Below are positions 1 to 10,542 of a stretch of DNA of 64,000 bases, one piece after another. Source of the DNA: Isoetes taiwanensis (taxonomy: Eukaryota > Streptophyta > Lycopodiopsida > Isoetales > Isoetaceae). Below the pieces are notes generated by a model that worked only from the letters and a program-made list of their open reading frames with translations, did no database searches and was not told the DNA's origin. Location of the stretch: contig JAJEKV010000004.1 of NCBI GenBank assembly GCA_021234155.1, forward strand, positions 17,979,310-18,043,309, read 5' to 3'. A program made the translations under genes and the position numbers. Numbering within the stretch: position 1 is the stretch's first letter; each line of letters opens with the position of its first letter.

Positions 1-303
1 ACATACTAGCTTGATGAATGAATGTTGAAATTCCAGTTGACTTAGAAGCAACAGAAGCAGATGTGAAGGAGAAAACACCAACTTATGACCATGTATCTTA
101 AGGTGGTATTGTTTTGATCCATGATTAATGTTGTCTGGCAATGATGTCTAAATTATATATATGTTTCATACAGCTGTATTAAGAATGCTGCAAATGAGAA
201 AGAGAATAATGAACCAGATTAGGATGGCATGTAAGAATATTAGCTTATATATCTTGTTGTCACATCTTTTTGGTCAAGTAATATTGGTTGCGTTGCTGCC
301 AAG

Positions 304-1083
304 AGTAACATAGTGGTTGCAGAATCTGAAGATCATGTAGTGAGTGAAAAGTTGGGGGAAGATAGGAAGGAAAAAAACAAAGCTGATGAAATCAGAGAGC
401 AGAAAGCATCAGGTTGGTGTTTGTGAGGGCAAGCAATCAATTTCTAAAACTGTTTCAATATTTAAAAGTTTTGAACTGTTATATTTAAGCAAGAAAGTCT
501 TTCTCTATAACCACTCCTTTAAAAGTGCAAGTTCCCGAAGCAGAAGTGTCATCGAGCCCTGTGCCTCGACATTGGTAGCAGAAAACATGTTACCATTGGA
601 ACATCAGAAGGAAGCATTCTAGATAAAGCTGGTTCTTGATACAACGATCAGTTGATCGGTCTTTACATAGGATAGGTCCTCTCAAGTGCTAATTTCTTTT
701 CATTTGAGTCCATTGACTTGCATATAATTGCAGGTACATGATTCAATTTATGGAGGCACATGAGGTGTCCACTCTCTTTTACTTCTTCGATCCACTCTTC
801 TACTCGGTTTTGAACAGAAGAAGTAACAAAATAGGGGGATTTGTATCGGATATATATTTTGAAGTCTGTGAATACCTGTTCATTCCTGCATGTCATGGTG
901 ACCACTGGACTATATATCTCATTATTGGTATTGGGGCAAGTTTTGAAATATGTGAGCTTATTATATACCGCTTTTGATAAAGATGGGCCTCTTTGCAGGG
1001 ATAGAGCCTGTGCAAAGATTTGTAGTTATGTCTTAACATTTTATTTGGCCAATGAATTGAGAGTTGGGAAATCCAACGATTGA
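304..1083 (+). pseudogene. Ulp1-like (C48) cysteine protease fragment, copy A
   Basis: Two coding blocks fit one gene. A charged exon (304-412) follows an AAG acceptor, reads SNIVVAESEDHVVSEKLGED and then lysine-rich sequence, and ends at an AG|GTTGGT donor. The exon starting at 734, after TAATTGCAG, carries the catalytic-core pattern of Ulp1 SUMO proteases: a hydrophobic strand, then FIPACHGDHWTIYLII with the catalytic His-Trp pair. The next strand should carry the catalytic Asp; copy B reads CFDSMG there, while copy A reads a stop after ELIIYRF, at a CAG/CTG cluster. Reading resumes in another frame as LTFYLANELRVGKSND. The Cys-containing GxCG part is not visible, so the enzyme is truncated or continues in unseen exons. 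Family knowledge: C48 peptidases remove SUMO and also occur inside some plant transposons. Whether this copy is a host gene or transposon-derived cannot be told. Confidence 0.6.
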
Positions 1084-2107
1084 ATACAACCTGGGTTAAA
1101 TTGCATGCATCATAAGGTATATCCATATGGTTTATAGTGAAACTATGAAATGATATTAATATAGGATACCATCTACCCACTATATGCCACTACATAATTA
1201 ACACTAATCCACTTTGTGTACACTACTATTTTACTTTGATTTCTCTCTCTTATCATGCCGTATCATATTAACACGTCCATTCACCCTCTTCTATTACAAG
1301 GCTCGTGGACGATAAAAACCCTTCTATTCTATTCTATTATATTCTATCCATTTTAGTTTAAGGCATTAATTTTGTACAATTTGTACATATGTTATAAACA
1401 CGAGTGTTTCTTGTCTTTAAATCTGATGCGAGATATGGAACAAAGGATTTAGAGCTTCTATTACAAATGAAGCTTATCAGGTTCAGGCTCTGGGTTCATC
1501 GAACCACTGATTTGTGCATGTATTTGCACATTTTGGTGTATTCATTATTTATATGTGACAATTCAATAGTTTAACAATGGTTACGAGTTTTAAAAAAATA
1601 GAAAAGGTTACACTTAGAGATAAATCATATAATCTAATTAAAGGCAAGGAGATATTTTGAGAAAAAAGACAACTGCCTGCAAAAAAAGCTAAAGTCGCAG
1701 GGAGATCTATAAATAGAACCTAAACTTCAGTTGAATATATCTCGGCAACCAGAAGTCGGATTGCAGCGACCTTTACCTCATTGGAACCGTCTCGGAGTCT
1801 AGTTTCCGAATTGGGGCGGCACATCCTATCCGTATGACGGAGTAATGGCCGAAAAGGTGACAGGGATTAGGATCACTGCCATAGCGACATCACAGATTTC
1901 GCAGATTTGCAATTGTTTTATGATGTGTGGCTACGTGGAGTAGCTAGACTAGCCTGGAGGGCTAATAAGCCAGATGTTATAGCTTTTTGTTTGCCATAAC
2001 ACTTGTGTTTTGCCATAACCCAGTGGATCCGGTTGGGTGGTTAACCGTGTAATCCGATCTATGTATCTGAGACAAATAATATAAACAGTTCTTGTTCTTA
2101 AGTTGTG
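1084..2107. other. No gene recognised; AT-rich spacer
   Basis: Simple AT-rich sequence with short runs such as TTCTATTCTATTCTATTATA near 1320. No open frame of note on either strand. The equivalent spacer in copy B (46896-47920) is almost identical up to about 47630 and then shows CAG/CTG-type disruptions. Confidence 0.6.
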
Positions 2108-2480
2108 ATGTTGTTACTTAGTCCCCATTATGATTTGAAACATATCAGAAGAAGTGAAGAATTGGATCAGGATTCACAGGAATTCCTGACTGCTCTACTT
2201 CAGGGTTAGCTCGACCCTGAAACAGAGAATGAAATGTCAGAAGAAGAGTCTGAGGAGGAGGAAGAAGAAGATTTGGAAGAAGGTCGCGAATTCGACCAAT
2301 TTCTCGAATGGCTGGCAGTGAGAGGACTTAGGTTTGCATGTCTATTTTCTTTTTTGCTTTTCGTACTTTTCTAACACCCTTCTTTCTTGCAGACATGGAA
2401 GAAGAGAAGTGATGCAGTTCCCGAACCCTTTTGTTTTTGTTAAAGAAGTTATGGTCACGCCTCCGGGCATTTTTGTGTAA
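2108..2480 (+). CDS. Small acidic two-exon ORF, copy A
   Basis: Exon 1 runs 2108-2331 and exon 2 runs 2393-2480, joined across a 61-bp intron with an AG|GTTTGC donor and a TTCTTGCAG acceptor that keeps phase. From the ATG at 2108 there is one in-frame TAG (2207-2209). From the internal ATG at 2234 the frame is intact for 61 codons: MSEEESEEEEEEDLEEG, then EFDQFLEWLAVRGLR, and after the splice HGRREVMQFPNPFVFVKEVM ending TPPGIFV. The first third is a Glu run, the rest is globular-looking. I do not recognise the product. It may be the 3' end of the preceding Ulp1-type gene or of a mobile element. The 61-codon version is the safer reading. Confidence 0.45.
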
Positions 2481-3130
2481 AAAATATTGTGAAAAGCCTT
2501 CGGGCATCTGATTACAAGCCTCTGGGCTCGGACATGTAAATGAATCAATTTTTTAATGAATTCAAAGTGTTTTGTCTAAGCTATTTTGTATCTATGAAAT
2601 TTTGTCTCTGCATTTGCCTCAATAAAGTCTGGGGAACACTATAAATCAACCGGTTGAAATTGCATAAATGGAAAATTTTAGGCTCTAAACATGAGATATC
2701 TGATTCATCAAAGTAACCATAGGAACTTTTTCGATACGACCTAAAGAAATTCCCCAACACTAAAAATCATTTTTAATTGAGGGCTGTAATTTAGCCTTGA
2801 TAACAGGAAAAGACATATAAAATATCTAAATTTTGTTTTTTCAAATGCAATAAATGGAATAAAATGCCGTGAGAATTTATTGCATTAAATACAATATTCT
2901 CCATATATACCATATATGTTATATCTGGCGGGAAGACCGTACGCCAGGCGTGTTAATTCAAGCAATCAATTATTCACGCTTATTTATTTCTAATTATGCC
3001 TATATAAATCCAATTCACGCTCTCAAAATTTCTACCTATTCTTCCTTTCTTCATATGATTTGCCGGTTGCGCTTCTGCCACGTTTTGATCCGCCCTCCTA
3101 AAATCTTGGTGAGCAGGTTTCTTTTCAGCA

Positions 3131-3397
3131 ATGTTAGATGCTTCTTTGGTTTCGGCAATTCCTAACTTACTTGAAGACTCTGCCTTTTGTTCTGTAGCAT
3201 CTGTAGCAGAAGACATCGGTAGCAGAGGACATCGGAGCAAGCCTCAGAATCCAAAAGCCTCAGAATTCAAGGTTAGTTCTGATTTAGTTTTAAGCTGCAT
3301 GTCAATAGCAGGTTTAATCCAAGAAGAGAAGCTCATTCATTTGCTCGAGGCAGAGGAAGCAGATGATGTTTATGAAAACCAGAATAGTTTTTTATGA
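3131..3397 (+). CDS. Possible exon(s), unrecognised
   Basis: Open for 88 codons from an ATG. The first part (MLDASLVSAIPNLLEDSAFC, then SVASVAEDIGS) ends at a good donor, TTCAAG|GTTAGT at 3271/3272. The tail (GLIQEEKLIHLLEAEEADDV) is acidic and may be a second exon or read-through. A near copy of the palindromic 13-mer lies about 180 bp upstream (2941-2952). In copy B (48949 onwards) the same stretch is frameshifted at CAG/CTG sites. No family recognised. Confidence 0.3.
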   Translation: MLDASLVSAIPNLLEDSAFCSVASVAEDIGSRGHRSKPQNPKASEFKVSSDLVLSCMSIAGLIQEEKLIHLLEAEEADDVYENQNSFL

Positions 3398-3903
3398 ACT
3401 TCATCTGCTTCTTTTTCGATGATGTTATCACAAAGACTATGTACAGTTAACGTTTAAAAAAACAATTAAAAGACTTCGTTCAAAGTGAGCACATATTTCC
3501 CAATATCTACCCTGGGTTTTTAAGCCAGGCCACATCAGGTACTCCTACTTCCATGCAACTCCTACTCAAGGTTTTCCATATAACAGTAGTATAGAATTCA
3601 TATGTAACATTTAAAAAATATTGTCAAAGAAATTTCAGTTCATTTTGTCAAAAGAATATCAGATAACTATACTTCAATCATATATTTCCATGTTCCCAGT
3701 ACGTTTTTTGTTCATATCAGCCTTTCTTATTTCAATAAAAACCTTCTTATGCTTCACTAATAAATTGGAAAATGAGTAAATCAATAAATCAGCAATTCTT
3801 CCCATGTCCTTTTGTTTTTTTACAGTAACATTCTTACGTGTTATTACTGGCCTTTAGCTATTTACTTATCTATCTGTATAGGTTTTTTTTCTCTCTGTTT
3901 AAT

Positions 3904-4058
3904 GCACGCTAAGCGTGTATATTTTTTTCCTATATATCAGTTTACACGCTGAGTGTGTAAAAAAAATTATCCTTAGTTTCAACTCTTAGTTTAAACACGC
4001 CGGGCATGTCTCTTAGTTTCTAAGTTTATAAATAAATAAATATAACACACCAGGCATG
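3904..4058. repeat. Cluster of CACGC..GCGTG palindromic 13-mers
   Basis: Four related palindromes within 155 bp: CACGCTAAGCGTG (3904), CACGCTGAGTGTG (3945), CACGCCGGGCATG (3996) and CACACCAGGCATG (4046), separated by AT-rich DNA. They lie in noncoding sequence just upstream of the coding block at 4.2 kb. In copy B (49.72-49.87 kb) the first three are partly scrambled. See the finding on this motif family. Confidence 0.75.
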
Positions 4059-4198
4059 AATACTGATACTCCTCTAACTTCCTATTGTTAGATGCCAAGT
4101 TACATAAATCACCCAGTTGATGATCAAGATGCAATAGTGGGTTTGTAACATTACCATTCTTTTAATATATTGATGACACAGTTCTTCAAAAAAAAAAA

Positions 4199-4570
4199 GA
4201 TGCAATAGTTGGTTACGTCCATTTGGGGCAGCAATCACACAGCCCGGCTCCAGTTGCGGCTCCAAGCTCCAGTCCGGTTGAAGCACATCCGAGCACCAGT
4301 CCGGCTGGAGCCCCAGTTGCACTACAATACTTGGATCAAGTGATGATGATGAATGCAGAGCGCAGGGCCATTTTAAATCTGGGCTCTGAGGCCCTTGAGA
4401 TGACACGGAGGCTGGCCGTGTTATCTGACCACTTCAATAATGCTGTACATGCATTGATCGAGAGCGAATCTCGCAACCGTCAGCTTGAGATTCAAAATGA
4501 GGAGCTTTGTTTCTTAGTGGCCAGCCTTTATGCCTGCATGCCTCAACACGAACCACTACCGCATCGATAG
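4199..4570 (+). CDS. Pro/Ser-rich plus coiled-coil exon, copy A
   Basis: Open frame ending at TAG 4568-4570. The first 40 residues are low-complexity (SHSPAPVAAPSSSPVEAHPS, then TSPAGAPVAL). The remainder, from MMMNAERRAILNLGSEALEM through HFNNAVHALIESESRNRQLE to IQNEELCFLV, is a likely amphipathic or coiled helix of about 70 residues. No ATG opens the long frame, so it is probably an internal or terminal exon; the in-frame ATG triplet at about 4341 would give the helical part alone. The block precedes the composite gene and could be its upstream exon or a separate short gene. I do not recognise a family. Confidence 0.45.
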   Translation, partial: DAIVGYVHLGQQSHSPAPVAAPSSSPVEAHPSTSPAGAPVALQYLDQVMMMNAERRAILNLGSEALEMTRRLAVLSDHFNNAVHALIESESRNRQLEIQNEELCFLVASLYACMPQHEPLPHR

Positions 4571-5323
4571 CCAAGCTACTCAGTAGACTGGGCTAAACAG
4601 TCTGGGATTTTGTATGTCGGGTTTATCCAGATTATATATAATTGTAAAATTTTGCCAATCAATACAACAAATTTTGTCTACTTCTATATTTCTACAATGT
4701 AATACATGTTATATACCTTTTTTAAGCGGTTTCTTGGCCATGCAACAAAAGTTCCAACACTTTCACCAACCGTATCCCCACCGGGATGTCTGCGAGGTAA
4801 AGCTCCATCCATAGTGCAGCAGTTAATCACTGTAACTCGGACATACTTATCCCCGAGCGAAATTCCATGACAGTTTGCAGTCGGATCGATGGAGTCGATC
4901 TTGCATAATCCTACTTTCCTTTTCTGGATTTGTAGTTAACATGAAACATTCATCTTCGACAATGCAGACAATTGCATACTCAGACACCTACTATTGGAAA
5001 TTATTGTACAAACTATAGGAATGAGATGCGTATATGAATTTTGTAGCCATTCTTGAGAAGTCGATTCGAGTTCTCGAAATCACAGGCACTATGGAAATGC
5101 AGGCGGTCGGGAAAAATTCGAATTAGAAGAAAGATTAGGTTAACTACGTTTAGGCGGGATAAATGTAATCAATAAAAGAACACGGTAGATTGGTTTCTAA
5201 AAACTCAATGAAAAAAGTCGGCGGATGGGTTCTTTTTTTTTTTTGAAAGTGAATCTTTGTCATTATTATTTTTATGTGTCAAGAATATTTCAAAACTGCA
5301 TATTGAGTTTTCTTGAAATTCAA
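4571..5323. other. No gene recognised
   Basis: AT-rich sequence with no convincing splice-bounded coding block. A short open frame at 4614-4814 is conserved in copy B only because the whole region is identical there, so conservation is no evidence for coding. Confidence 0.5.
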
Positions 5324-5394
5324 ATTTCTCGTACAGGTAGAAAAAGCTATTTCTTGGCAGCTATTTCTCGTACAGGTAGAAAAAGCTATTTCTT
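5324..5394. repeat. Two-copy tandem repeat, 39-bp period
   Basis: The segment ATTTCTCGTACAGGTAGAAA followed by AAGCTATTTCTT occurs twice head to tail. It is identical in copy B (51144-51214). Confidence 0.9.
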
Positions 5395-5451
5395 CGAGTA
5401 GCTAGAGCGCTTATCCAAGCGACCTTCCGGATTCCAGAAATATCTTCTAAA

Positions 5452-5565
5452 ATGAGAGGTGGTTGAGGCGGACGGGGCCAAGGAGGCGGTGGCAAAGGAA
5501 ACTCAAAACCCGGCTCTTCTCAAGTTTCAGATGACGTTGATCAGACCCCTTTATGCTTTGCATGA
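5452..5565 (+). CDS. RGG-like short ORF with in-frame TGA
   Basis: From ATG 5452 the frame reads MRGG, stop (TGA 5464-5466), GGRGQGGGGKGNSKPGSSQ, VSDDVDQTPLCFA, stop. Gly/Arg-rich starts of this kind are common in RNA-binding or chromatin proteins. The TGA sits where CGA would continue the RGG repeat, and it is present in both copies. It might be the first exon of the composite gene downstream; no clear donor is seen. Unrecognised, low confidence. Confidence 0.25.
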
Positions 5566-5646
5566 ATTTGAGTTATTTCCTTGCCTTCAGTTATTATGCT
5601 TTGCATGAATTTGAGTTATTATGCTTTGCATGAATTTGAATTATTA
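5554..5646. repeat. Three copies of a 23-bp repeat
   Basis: TGCTTTGCATGAATTTGAGT plus TAT occurs at 5554, 5598 and 5622, the last with AATT for AGTT. It is present in the same form in copy B. Confidence 0.85.
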
Positions 5647-5761
5647 CCTTCAGTTAATGCTCTGATTCTCTATTTTTTAGAATATAGTTCTTAGTAGTTT
5701 TTAACAGAGGGGTACACACCCATTTAGAATATAATTTTTAGTAGTTTTAAATAGCGAGGTT

Positions 5762-5979
5762 CACGCTAAGCGTGAACTGGAGGTTTGGCAGTTACAGATA
5801 GCAGTGTTCAATGAGGTTGAATAGTGTGAAATATGGATGCATGAAGGGTAAGTAGCTTAAAATGTGGATGCATACTAATTTACCTTCAAATTCACGCCAA
5901 GCATGGTTCACAATAGGAGCTACCAACACGCCAAGCGTGAATTATACTAATTTAGGTTTAAATTCATGCCAAGTGTGAT
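5762..5979. repeat. Cluster of CACGC..GCGTG palindromic 13-mers
   Basis: CACGCTAAGCGTG (5762), CACGCCAAGCATG (5893), CACGCCAAGCGTG (5927) and CATGCCAAGTGTG (5967) lie directly before the first composite-gene exon, the last only about 50 bp from its acceptor. They are in the presumed intron or 5' flank. Confidence 0.75.
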
Positions 5980-6026
5980 CTCTTTTTCTGAAAAGTATTC
6001 TAAAATGTGTTCATCTTCTTTTGCAG

Positions 6027-6487
6027 TGCCCAAGAGGAAGAAAACCCCTAATAATTCGAGGTCTGTACCTGGTAAGAAACCAAGGGTAGACGACCCAGAT
6101 GCAATACCATATAATCTCACCTTAGATGATGAAAGGCCTATTCTTATAGCAACCACTGACCCTGCGTGCACTGAAGAGGAAATGGACGAGGGTGCCGAGT
6201 GGTACGTTGATCTCGCCAAGACAAATGGCAAGCTCGTCTTCTCGAGGAAAAAGGAAGCAGACAAGATGACCAAATAAGAGATCCTAATCTCTTGTGAGGA
6301 AGGGGACGACACCAACTGCAAATTGCTATTGGAGATGACACATAAGCAGAAGAAAGATCTGCTCAGACTTACACACTGTAGAGCTACTGCATACAAGGAT
6401 ACGTTCATGAAAACAGATGTGAATGGTGAGATATGTTTTAAGTATGGTTGGCCCACCAATATAGCAGTTACGCCAATGCCAAAATGA
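6027..6487 (+). CDS. Composite gene, NLS-like exon, copy A
   Basis: The exon follows a clean acceptor (TTCTTTTGCAG). It opens with VPKRKKTPNNSRSVPGKKPR, which reads as a bipartite nuclear localisation signal. Acidic sequence follows (DDPDAIPYNLTLDDERPILI, then TDPACTEEEMDEGAEWYVDL). The frame meets TAA at 6275-6277 and then continues in the same frame as EILISCEEGDDTNCKLLLEM and KYGWPTNIAVTPMPK up to a stop at 6487. Copy B has the same TAA. The context (next exons 240 bp downstream, same strand) makes this the 5' part of the composite gene. The family is unknown; nuclear location is inferred from the basic clusters only. Confidence 0.5.
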
Positions 6488-6728
6488 ATGTGCACTTGGT
6501 CAGGGGTTCAAACCCTGGCCAGTGTATGTTTAGCTTTGGGTGTTGGTTACTGGGGTTATACGGCCATGATCCCCGACGTGGTAGAACTTAAAAGCCTATA
6601 CATGTCCTCCACTTTGGCTGCTCGTTGGCAGTGGGACAAAAACTAGCTAGTCTGTCAAAAGACTAGTCTAGACCAGTAAAAGTTGGTTTACAGATTACTG
6701 TGGCTGGTTTACTGGTTACTGTCTATAG

Positions 6729-7285
6729 GAGGGTCCTAAATCTAGGGAAGGATGTTCAACCTGCAGTTGTCGAAGGCATGGAGGCTTCTATTTTTGAGAA
6801 TGAACAGGACAGGGTGGCGCAGTTAGAGGCCATGAACAAGCTGAATAAGTACTCTGACCATTATCCATTGGGTCTTAAGAAAACTTTTCAGATCCATGTG
6901 AAGTCCCTCATCTGTTCACCAAGCTCCATTTATGTTAACAGAAGATATGATCCAGCACATGCCATAGAGATTGTTCAGAGCATGATTAGTAATCCAGGTC
7001 AAATGCCTATGCCAGCGGATGTGTTACCTTGGGATATGATCTCAACAAGCCCGCTGTGTGGACGAACATCGAGGAGTTATTATTAAATGATGACATTAAA
7101 TTGGCCATCATCGACGGGCAAAGATTCCGCTGAGGCACAAAAGGCCCCTCATCGTGCATGCAACAAACAGACAAACCGCGGTTCTACAATCACTATGCGT
7201 ATAGGAGGTGTCGACTCTTGGATGCCAATACTTCACCTGCAGATTTGGCTGAGATTAGTGCAAGGAAGACATTTCTATACAAAAG
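6729..7285 (+). pseudogene. Composite gene, DGQH (ParB-like) exon, copy A
   Basis: Bounded by a TGTCTATAG acceptor and an AAG|GTAATT donor. The first 105 codons are clean (RVLNLGKDVQPAVVEGMEAS, then FQIHVKSLICSPSSIYVNRR and IVQSMISNPGQMPMPADVLP). The frame then breaks near 7042, where the copy B base G of CTCGAACAAG is missing. The key segment that copy B reads as FVIIDGQHSVEAQKAL is split here by further changes at 7117-7185. The copy is treated as broken, most likely technically. Confidence 0.55.
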
Positions 7286-7319
7286 GTAATTAACTACATT
7301 AGGATATTATCATTTTAAT

Positions 7320-7680
7320 ATTAAGCGCATTTAATCAATTGATTATCGCCGGGCGCAGCGAAATCAAATATGAAAGCGTAGTTTTTAAAGCAAAACAATT
7401 AAGGAATTGTTTTGTTTTAAAAGCACGCCTGGCGTGAATTGGTTTGATTTAGAAGCACGCCTGGCGTGAATTCAATTGATTAAGAAGCACGCCTGGCGTG
7501 AATTCAATTGATTTAGAAGCACGCCTGGCTTGAATTCAATTGATTTAGAAGCACACCTGGCGTGAATTGCTTTGTTTTAAAAGCACGCTTGGCGTGAATT
7601 GCATTAGTAGCTTAATTCATTTCACGTCAGGCGTGCTTTCTATGTTGATCAATTCAGTTCTATTCAAATCGCGCCCGACG
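7320..7680. repeat. Foldback and tandem array of the palindromic motif, copy A intron
   Basis: The right arm (7408-7600) holds six head-to-tail units of 32-33 bp, each an AAGCACGCCTGGCGTGAATT core plus a short AT spacer. The left arm (7320-7402) is the inverted counterpart but is badly scrambled. Copy B shows it more clearly (GGCGTGCTTCTAAATCAAAC and so on). One further inverted core lies at about 7622-7638. The array sits wholly inside the intron after the DGQH exon. There are no unique spacers and no nearby nuclease genes, so it is not a CRISPR array. Confidence 0.85.
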
Positions 7681-7822
7681 TGTTTCTGTTCTATGATGCT
7701 GATTCAATGTCTGTACTATTATAGTCCATACGTGGAGCAACTGCCCATTACCCACCGCATGTATGGGTCAAAGTCCGAGGCATTCAAGTCGCCGGTTTTA
7801 CTCGCCGCAGACAATTATATAG

Positions 7823-9707
7823 GAGAAGAAGAAGACTGCAAGAAAATCAAAGAAAAAAGGTGGTGATAATATTGCAGATCCTTCTGATAGCACATCTAGC
7901 GTGTCGCCCAATGCACTTTATAAGATTATCTTTGTAAGGAGGCAAGATGGCTCAAGTGGAATGAATTCCGGACGCTTTATGCACAAAGGAAGCCGCCGAT
8001 ACTATGGGTAGGGTGCCTCCCTCGCTGATGTAAGCATCTTTGACTTGAATGTGACGTAGATGAGAAAGATTCAGGGGCTAGACGATTAATCGAGACCATT
8101 TGGGTTTTAGACCAAAGGCTCTCAAGAAGGAAGTCTTATACAAGAAGAGTGCTTTTACTAAGGATAGGATGTCCTTCGTTAAGTGTTGTACCCATGTGAA
8201 GGATGTATGTACAATGAAGTTAATGTGAGGAGCCGAAGTTACAAAGGCTATCGTGGGATGTGGCATTATCCGAATCGGATTGCTGGACAAATACAAGGTC
8301 AGTAATGATGACATCAAGAAGTTTGTATTCTGGTCAAAAGACTTCCTAAAGAATTGGAAGGCTAAAAATGCAAAACATAAAGAGACTCTACCCCCAAGGT
8401 ACAAAAATCGAAGTTGAGAAGAAAAGTGGCCCTTTGTGAAGAAGATTACCGGAGAAGAAGACACCGCCCAAAGATTCGGCCTCCATTGGGTACAAAGGTC
8501 TCTTGCCGTAATCAACTACTTGCCTTAAAAAACATATCACTTTTGTGTTGATAACAGGGCGGAGAGGAGATATGGGCATGAACCGTAAGGACTACAACAT
8601 CTTCTTTACCGCTTGTATAGGATTGACAAACCGAGAGGTCCTTTATTATTGTCATCGCTTGTCCTTCGGTGACTCACATCTCGCATGCACTATCCGCTGC
8701 TCATGATCCGAGTGCCTCAAAGTTATTAGGAGGGATGCCTAATATATGATGTTAAGGATAATGAGCTCAAATACCACGTAAGATGGCACATGTGATTTTA
8801 ATTATGATATCCATGCTGTCAGACGCGGAATATGATGATGCTAAGGCCAAGGGTGACAATAGCAGTGCATGGGAATGTTTTCTTCTAGATGATCCAGACT
8901 TAACAATTATATTCTATCATACGGATCGATCGTGATCGAAAATGAACATGATCAATCAGAAGAGGATGAGGATCGGGACCCTCTCCTAAGTGATGAAATC
9001 AAGTACGAGCTACTAACTAAGGAGAAGGGCCCCCTTAAATAAAAAATGGATTTCCCCGCCTATGGCTGCTTACCTCGTCGAGGCATTTGCTCCAATTGAT
9101 ACAACCTGCTTGGAGCTTCATCTTGGAGGTTATATTGCCCGAGAGGCTCTTATGGATGTTAGAAGTTGTCACTGCTTTGTGAGTGATGAGCCGGCCAAAG
9201 ACCTTCTTGAACCATTCCTCATGCATGTACTTGCCAAATCTCCTAAAGGCCCTTATGACAACTTGAAATCTTCAGCAATCAAAAGTCTCGTGGACTTGTC
9301 CAATTCAAAAATGGACGATAGTTCTGGTGAGGGAACTAGTAATCCGCAGCCTGATAAGGAAAGCAATGACCAAGTGGCTGCTAAACTGGCTGCTCATAGT
9401 GATGTGATGAAGGCGAACATAGGGAATATCCTTGCCTCCCTTGCGGGTGATGCAAGCAACAATAAAATAGATTCACAAGTTAACAAGATCTAATTGATAA
9501 GGCAACCGAGAGTGAAGGGGCCATTGGCAACCCAAGCGACTCTAGTGATTCACAGGTTTGCCAAATCAATACTAAAATAATGTCAGTTGTGAAAGACGTA
9601 GAGGAACTAATAGAAAATAACAATTCTAACAGTCAGAAGAGCACGGAGATTAAGGGTGGCGAAGGGGAGAATGACACCGACGACGGCAACGAAACTGAAG
9701 ATGATAG
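7823..9707 (+). pseudogene. Composite gene, long middle exon, copy A
   Basis: Counterpart of the intact copy B exon, but shattered between 7.82 and 9.06 kb by about a dozen small changes, mostly at CAG/CTG (for example GACACTGAGACC became GACGATTAATCGAGACC). From 9062 the frame is clean and better than copy B: MAAYLVEAFAPIDTTCLELH, then GTSNPQPDKESNDQVAAKLA and NIGNILASLAGDASNNKIDS. One base shift near 9490 follows, then an acidic/Asn-rich tail (MSVVKDVEELIENNNSNSQK, GENDTDDGNETEDD) ending at a GATAG|GTATAG donor that joins in phase to the HAD exon. The 3' third of this exon should be read from copy A. Confidence 0.6.
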
Positions 9708-9729
9708 GTATAGCTTTGTAGATGAAATT

Positions 9730-9865
9730 GCACCACGCGTGATTTAATTTATCTTAGGTTTGAATTAAATAGTGCCAAGCGTGCATTGATTATATTTCAT
9801 TGTCACACTAAATCATGCCGAGCGCGATTTGGTTAAGACTAACTCAAATCACGCCTGGCACGTTT
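9730..9865. repeat. Palindromic-motif cluster in the last composite-gene intron, copy A
   Basis: Degenerate members of the 13-mer family: CACCACGCGTG (about 9731), GTGCCAAGCGTG (9772), CATGCCGAGCGCG (about 9816) and CACGCCTGGCACG (about 9849). They lie between the middle exon and the HAD exon. Copy B has further-changed versions at 55565-55700. Confidence 0.65.
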
Positions 9866-9918
9866 GTATTGTTTGTGTGATCATATCTTGCTGACCAGAT
9901 ACATGTTTGATATTTCAG

Positions 9919-10542
9919 CTTGCCTTGCGTATCTAAGAAGGTTGTGGTATTCGATCTAAATGGAGTCCTTTATAAGACTTTTCCGAAAAATAAAGTGGCT
10001 AGAGATCAGTTTCATCAGACACCAGTAGAATCAAACACCAAATGGATCTATCCGCAGCCGCACTTGAAGGAGATGCTAGATGAGGCATTCGAGTTGGTAT
10101 TCGGTCATCCATAGAACTAAAGAACATCAAGGATACTTTGGAGGCATTGGGGGAAATGCATAGACATTGGTTGACCTTTTGGGATCGTAACAAATGTGAA
10201 GCTCACTAATCCTAAGGATCCAACAGTGCAAGCCTATCTTCATCAAACACTTGAGTAAATATGATGGACTAACTTGGTATCGAGAATAAGGATGATATAA
10301 TCATAGTGGATGATGATGCTCTCAAATGCTTCTATAATCAAACGCAGGCTCTGAATCCACCATCTTACGATCCAAAAAATTTTGCGGCAGATGATTTTCT
10401 GGTGAAGTTTATGTCCATTATGAATAATTTGGCTATGGGGATGACGGTGCGAAGTGTTAGATTCACACCTTAACCGATAGAACGGGCCGACATGGAACCA
10501 CACCTTGTTACATACGTGGAAAAACATGGATTGATCCCTTAA
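9919..10542 (+). pseudogene. Composite gene, FCP1/NIF-like HAD exon, copy A
   Basis: Terminal exon after a TGATATTTCAG acceptor. It starts with LPCVSKKVVVFDLNGVLYKT, the first HAD motif of FCP1/NIF-type phosphatases, with Asn in place of the second Asp. The frame shifts at GAGTTGGTATTCGGTCATCC (about 10094-10113), where the conserved Gly-hydrophobic-Trp-Ser-Ser motif should be. It goes on in another frame as SSIELKNIKDTLEALGEMHR. Copy A has extra shifts at 10187, 10226, 10262 and 10455 that copy B lacks. The end (NNLAMGMTV .. YVEKHGLIP) matches copy B. Confidence 0.65.

Noticed and set aside
344-622. 92-codon plus-strand ORF identical in both copies (46158-46436)
   Set aside because: It starts in the wrong frame of the charged exon SNIVVAESEDHVVSEK and crosses its donor. 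Identity between copies reflects the duplication, not selection.
2207-2209. In-frame stops repaired by U-to-C RNA editing, as in fern organelles
   Set aside because: The locus is nuclear by every sign (introns, transposons, SINE), and such editing is known from organelle transcripts. Any stop codon can be written as a C-to-T change, so the argument has no weight alone.
4074-4406. 110-codon minus-strand ORF opposite the Pro/Ser-rich exon
   Set aside because: Shadow of the plus-strand frame; its Leu/Asp-Trp repeats mirror the plus-strand Ser/Pro-rich codons.
5947-6495. 182-codon minus-strand ORF (and 51763-52317)
   Set aside because: It lies antisense to the NLS-like exon, which has a proper acceptor; Ser/Phe/Leu-rich composition is expected for the complement of a Lys/Glu-rich exon.
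6495-6535. Hairpin with GGTTCAAACCC, resembling a tRNA T-arm or B box
   Set aside because: No matching A box or acceptor stem upstream, and the stretch lies in what may be coding sequence of the composite gene.
7408-7600. Regular 32-33-bp repeats resembling a CRISPR array
   Set aside because: Units are contiguous with no unique spacers, the repeat is palindromic, an inverted arm exists, there are no cas-like genes and the context is a plant intron.
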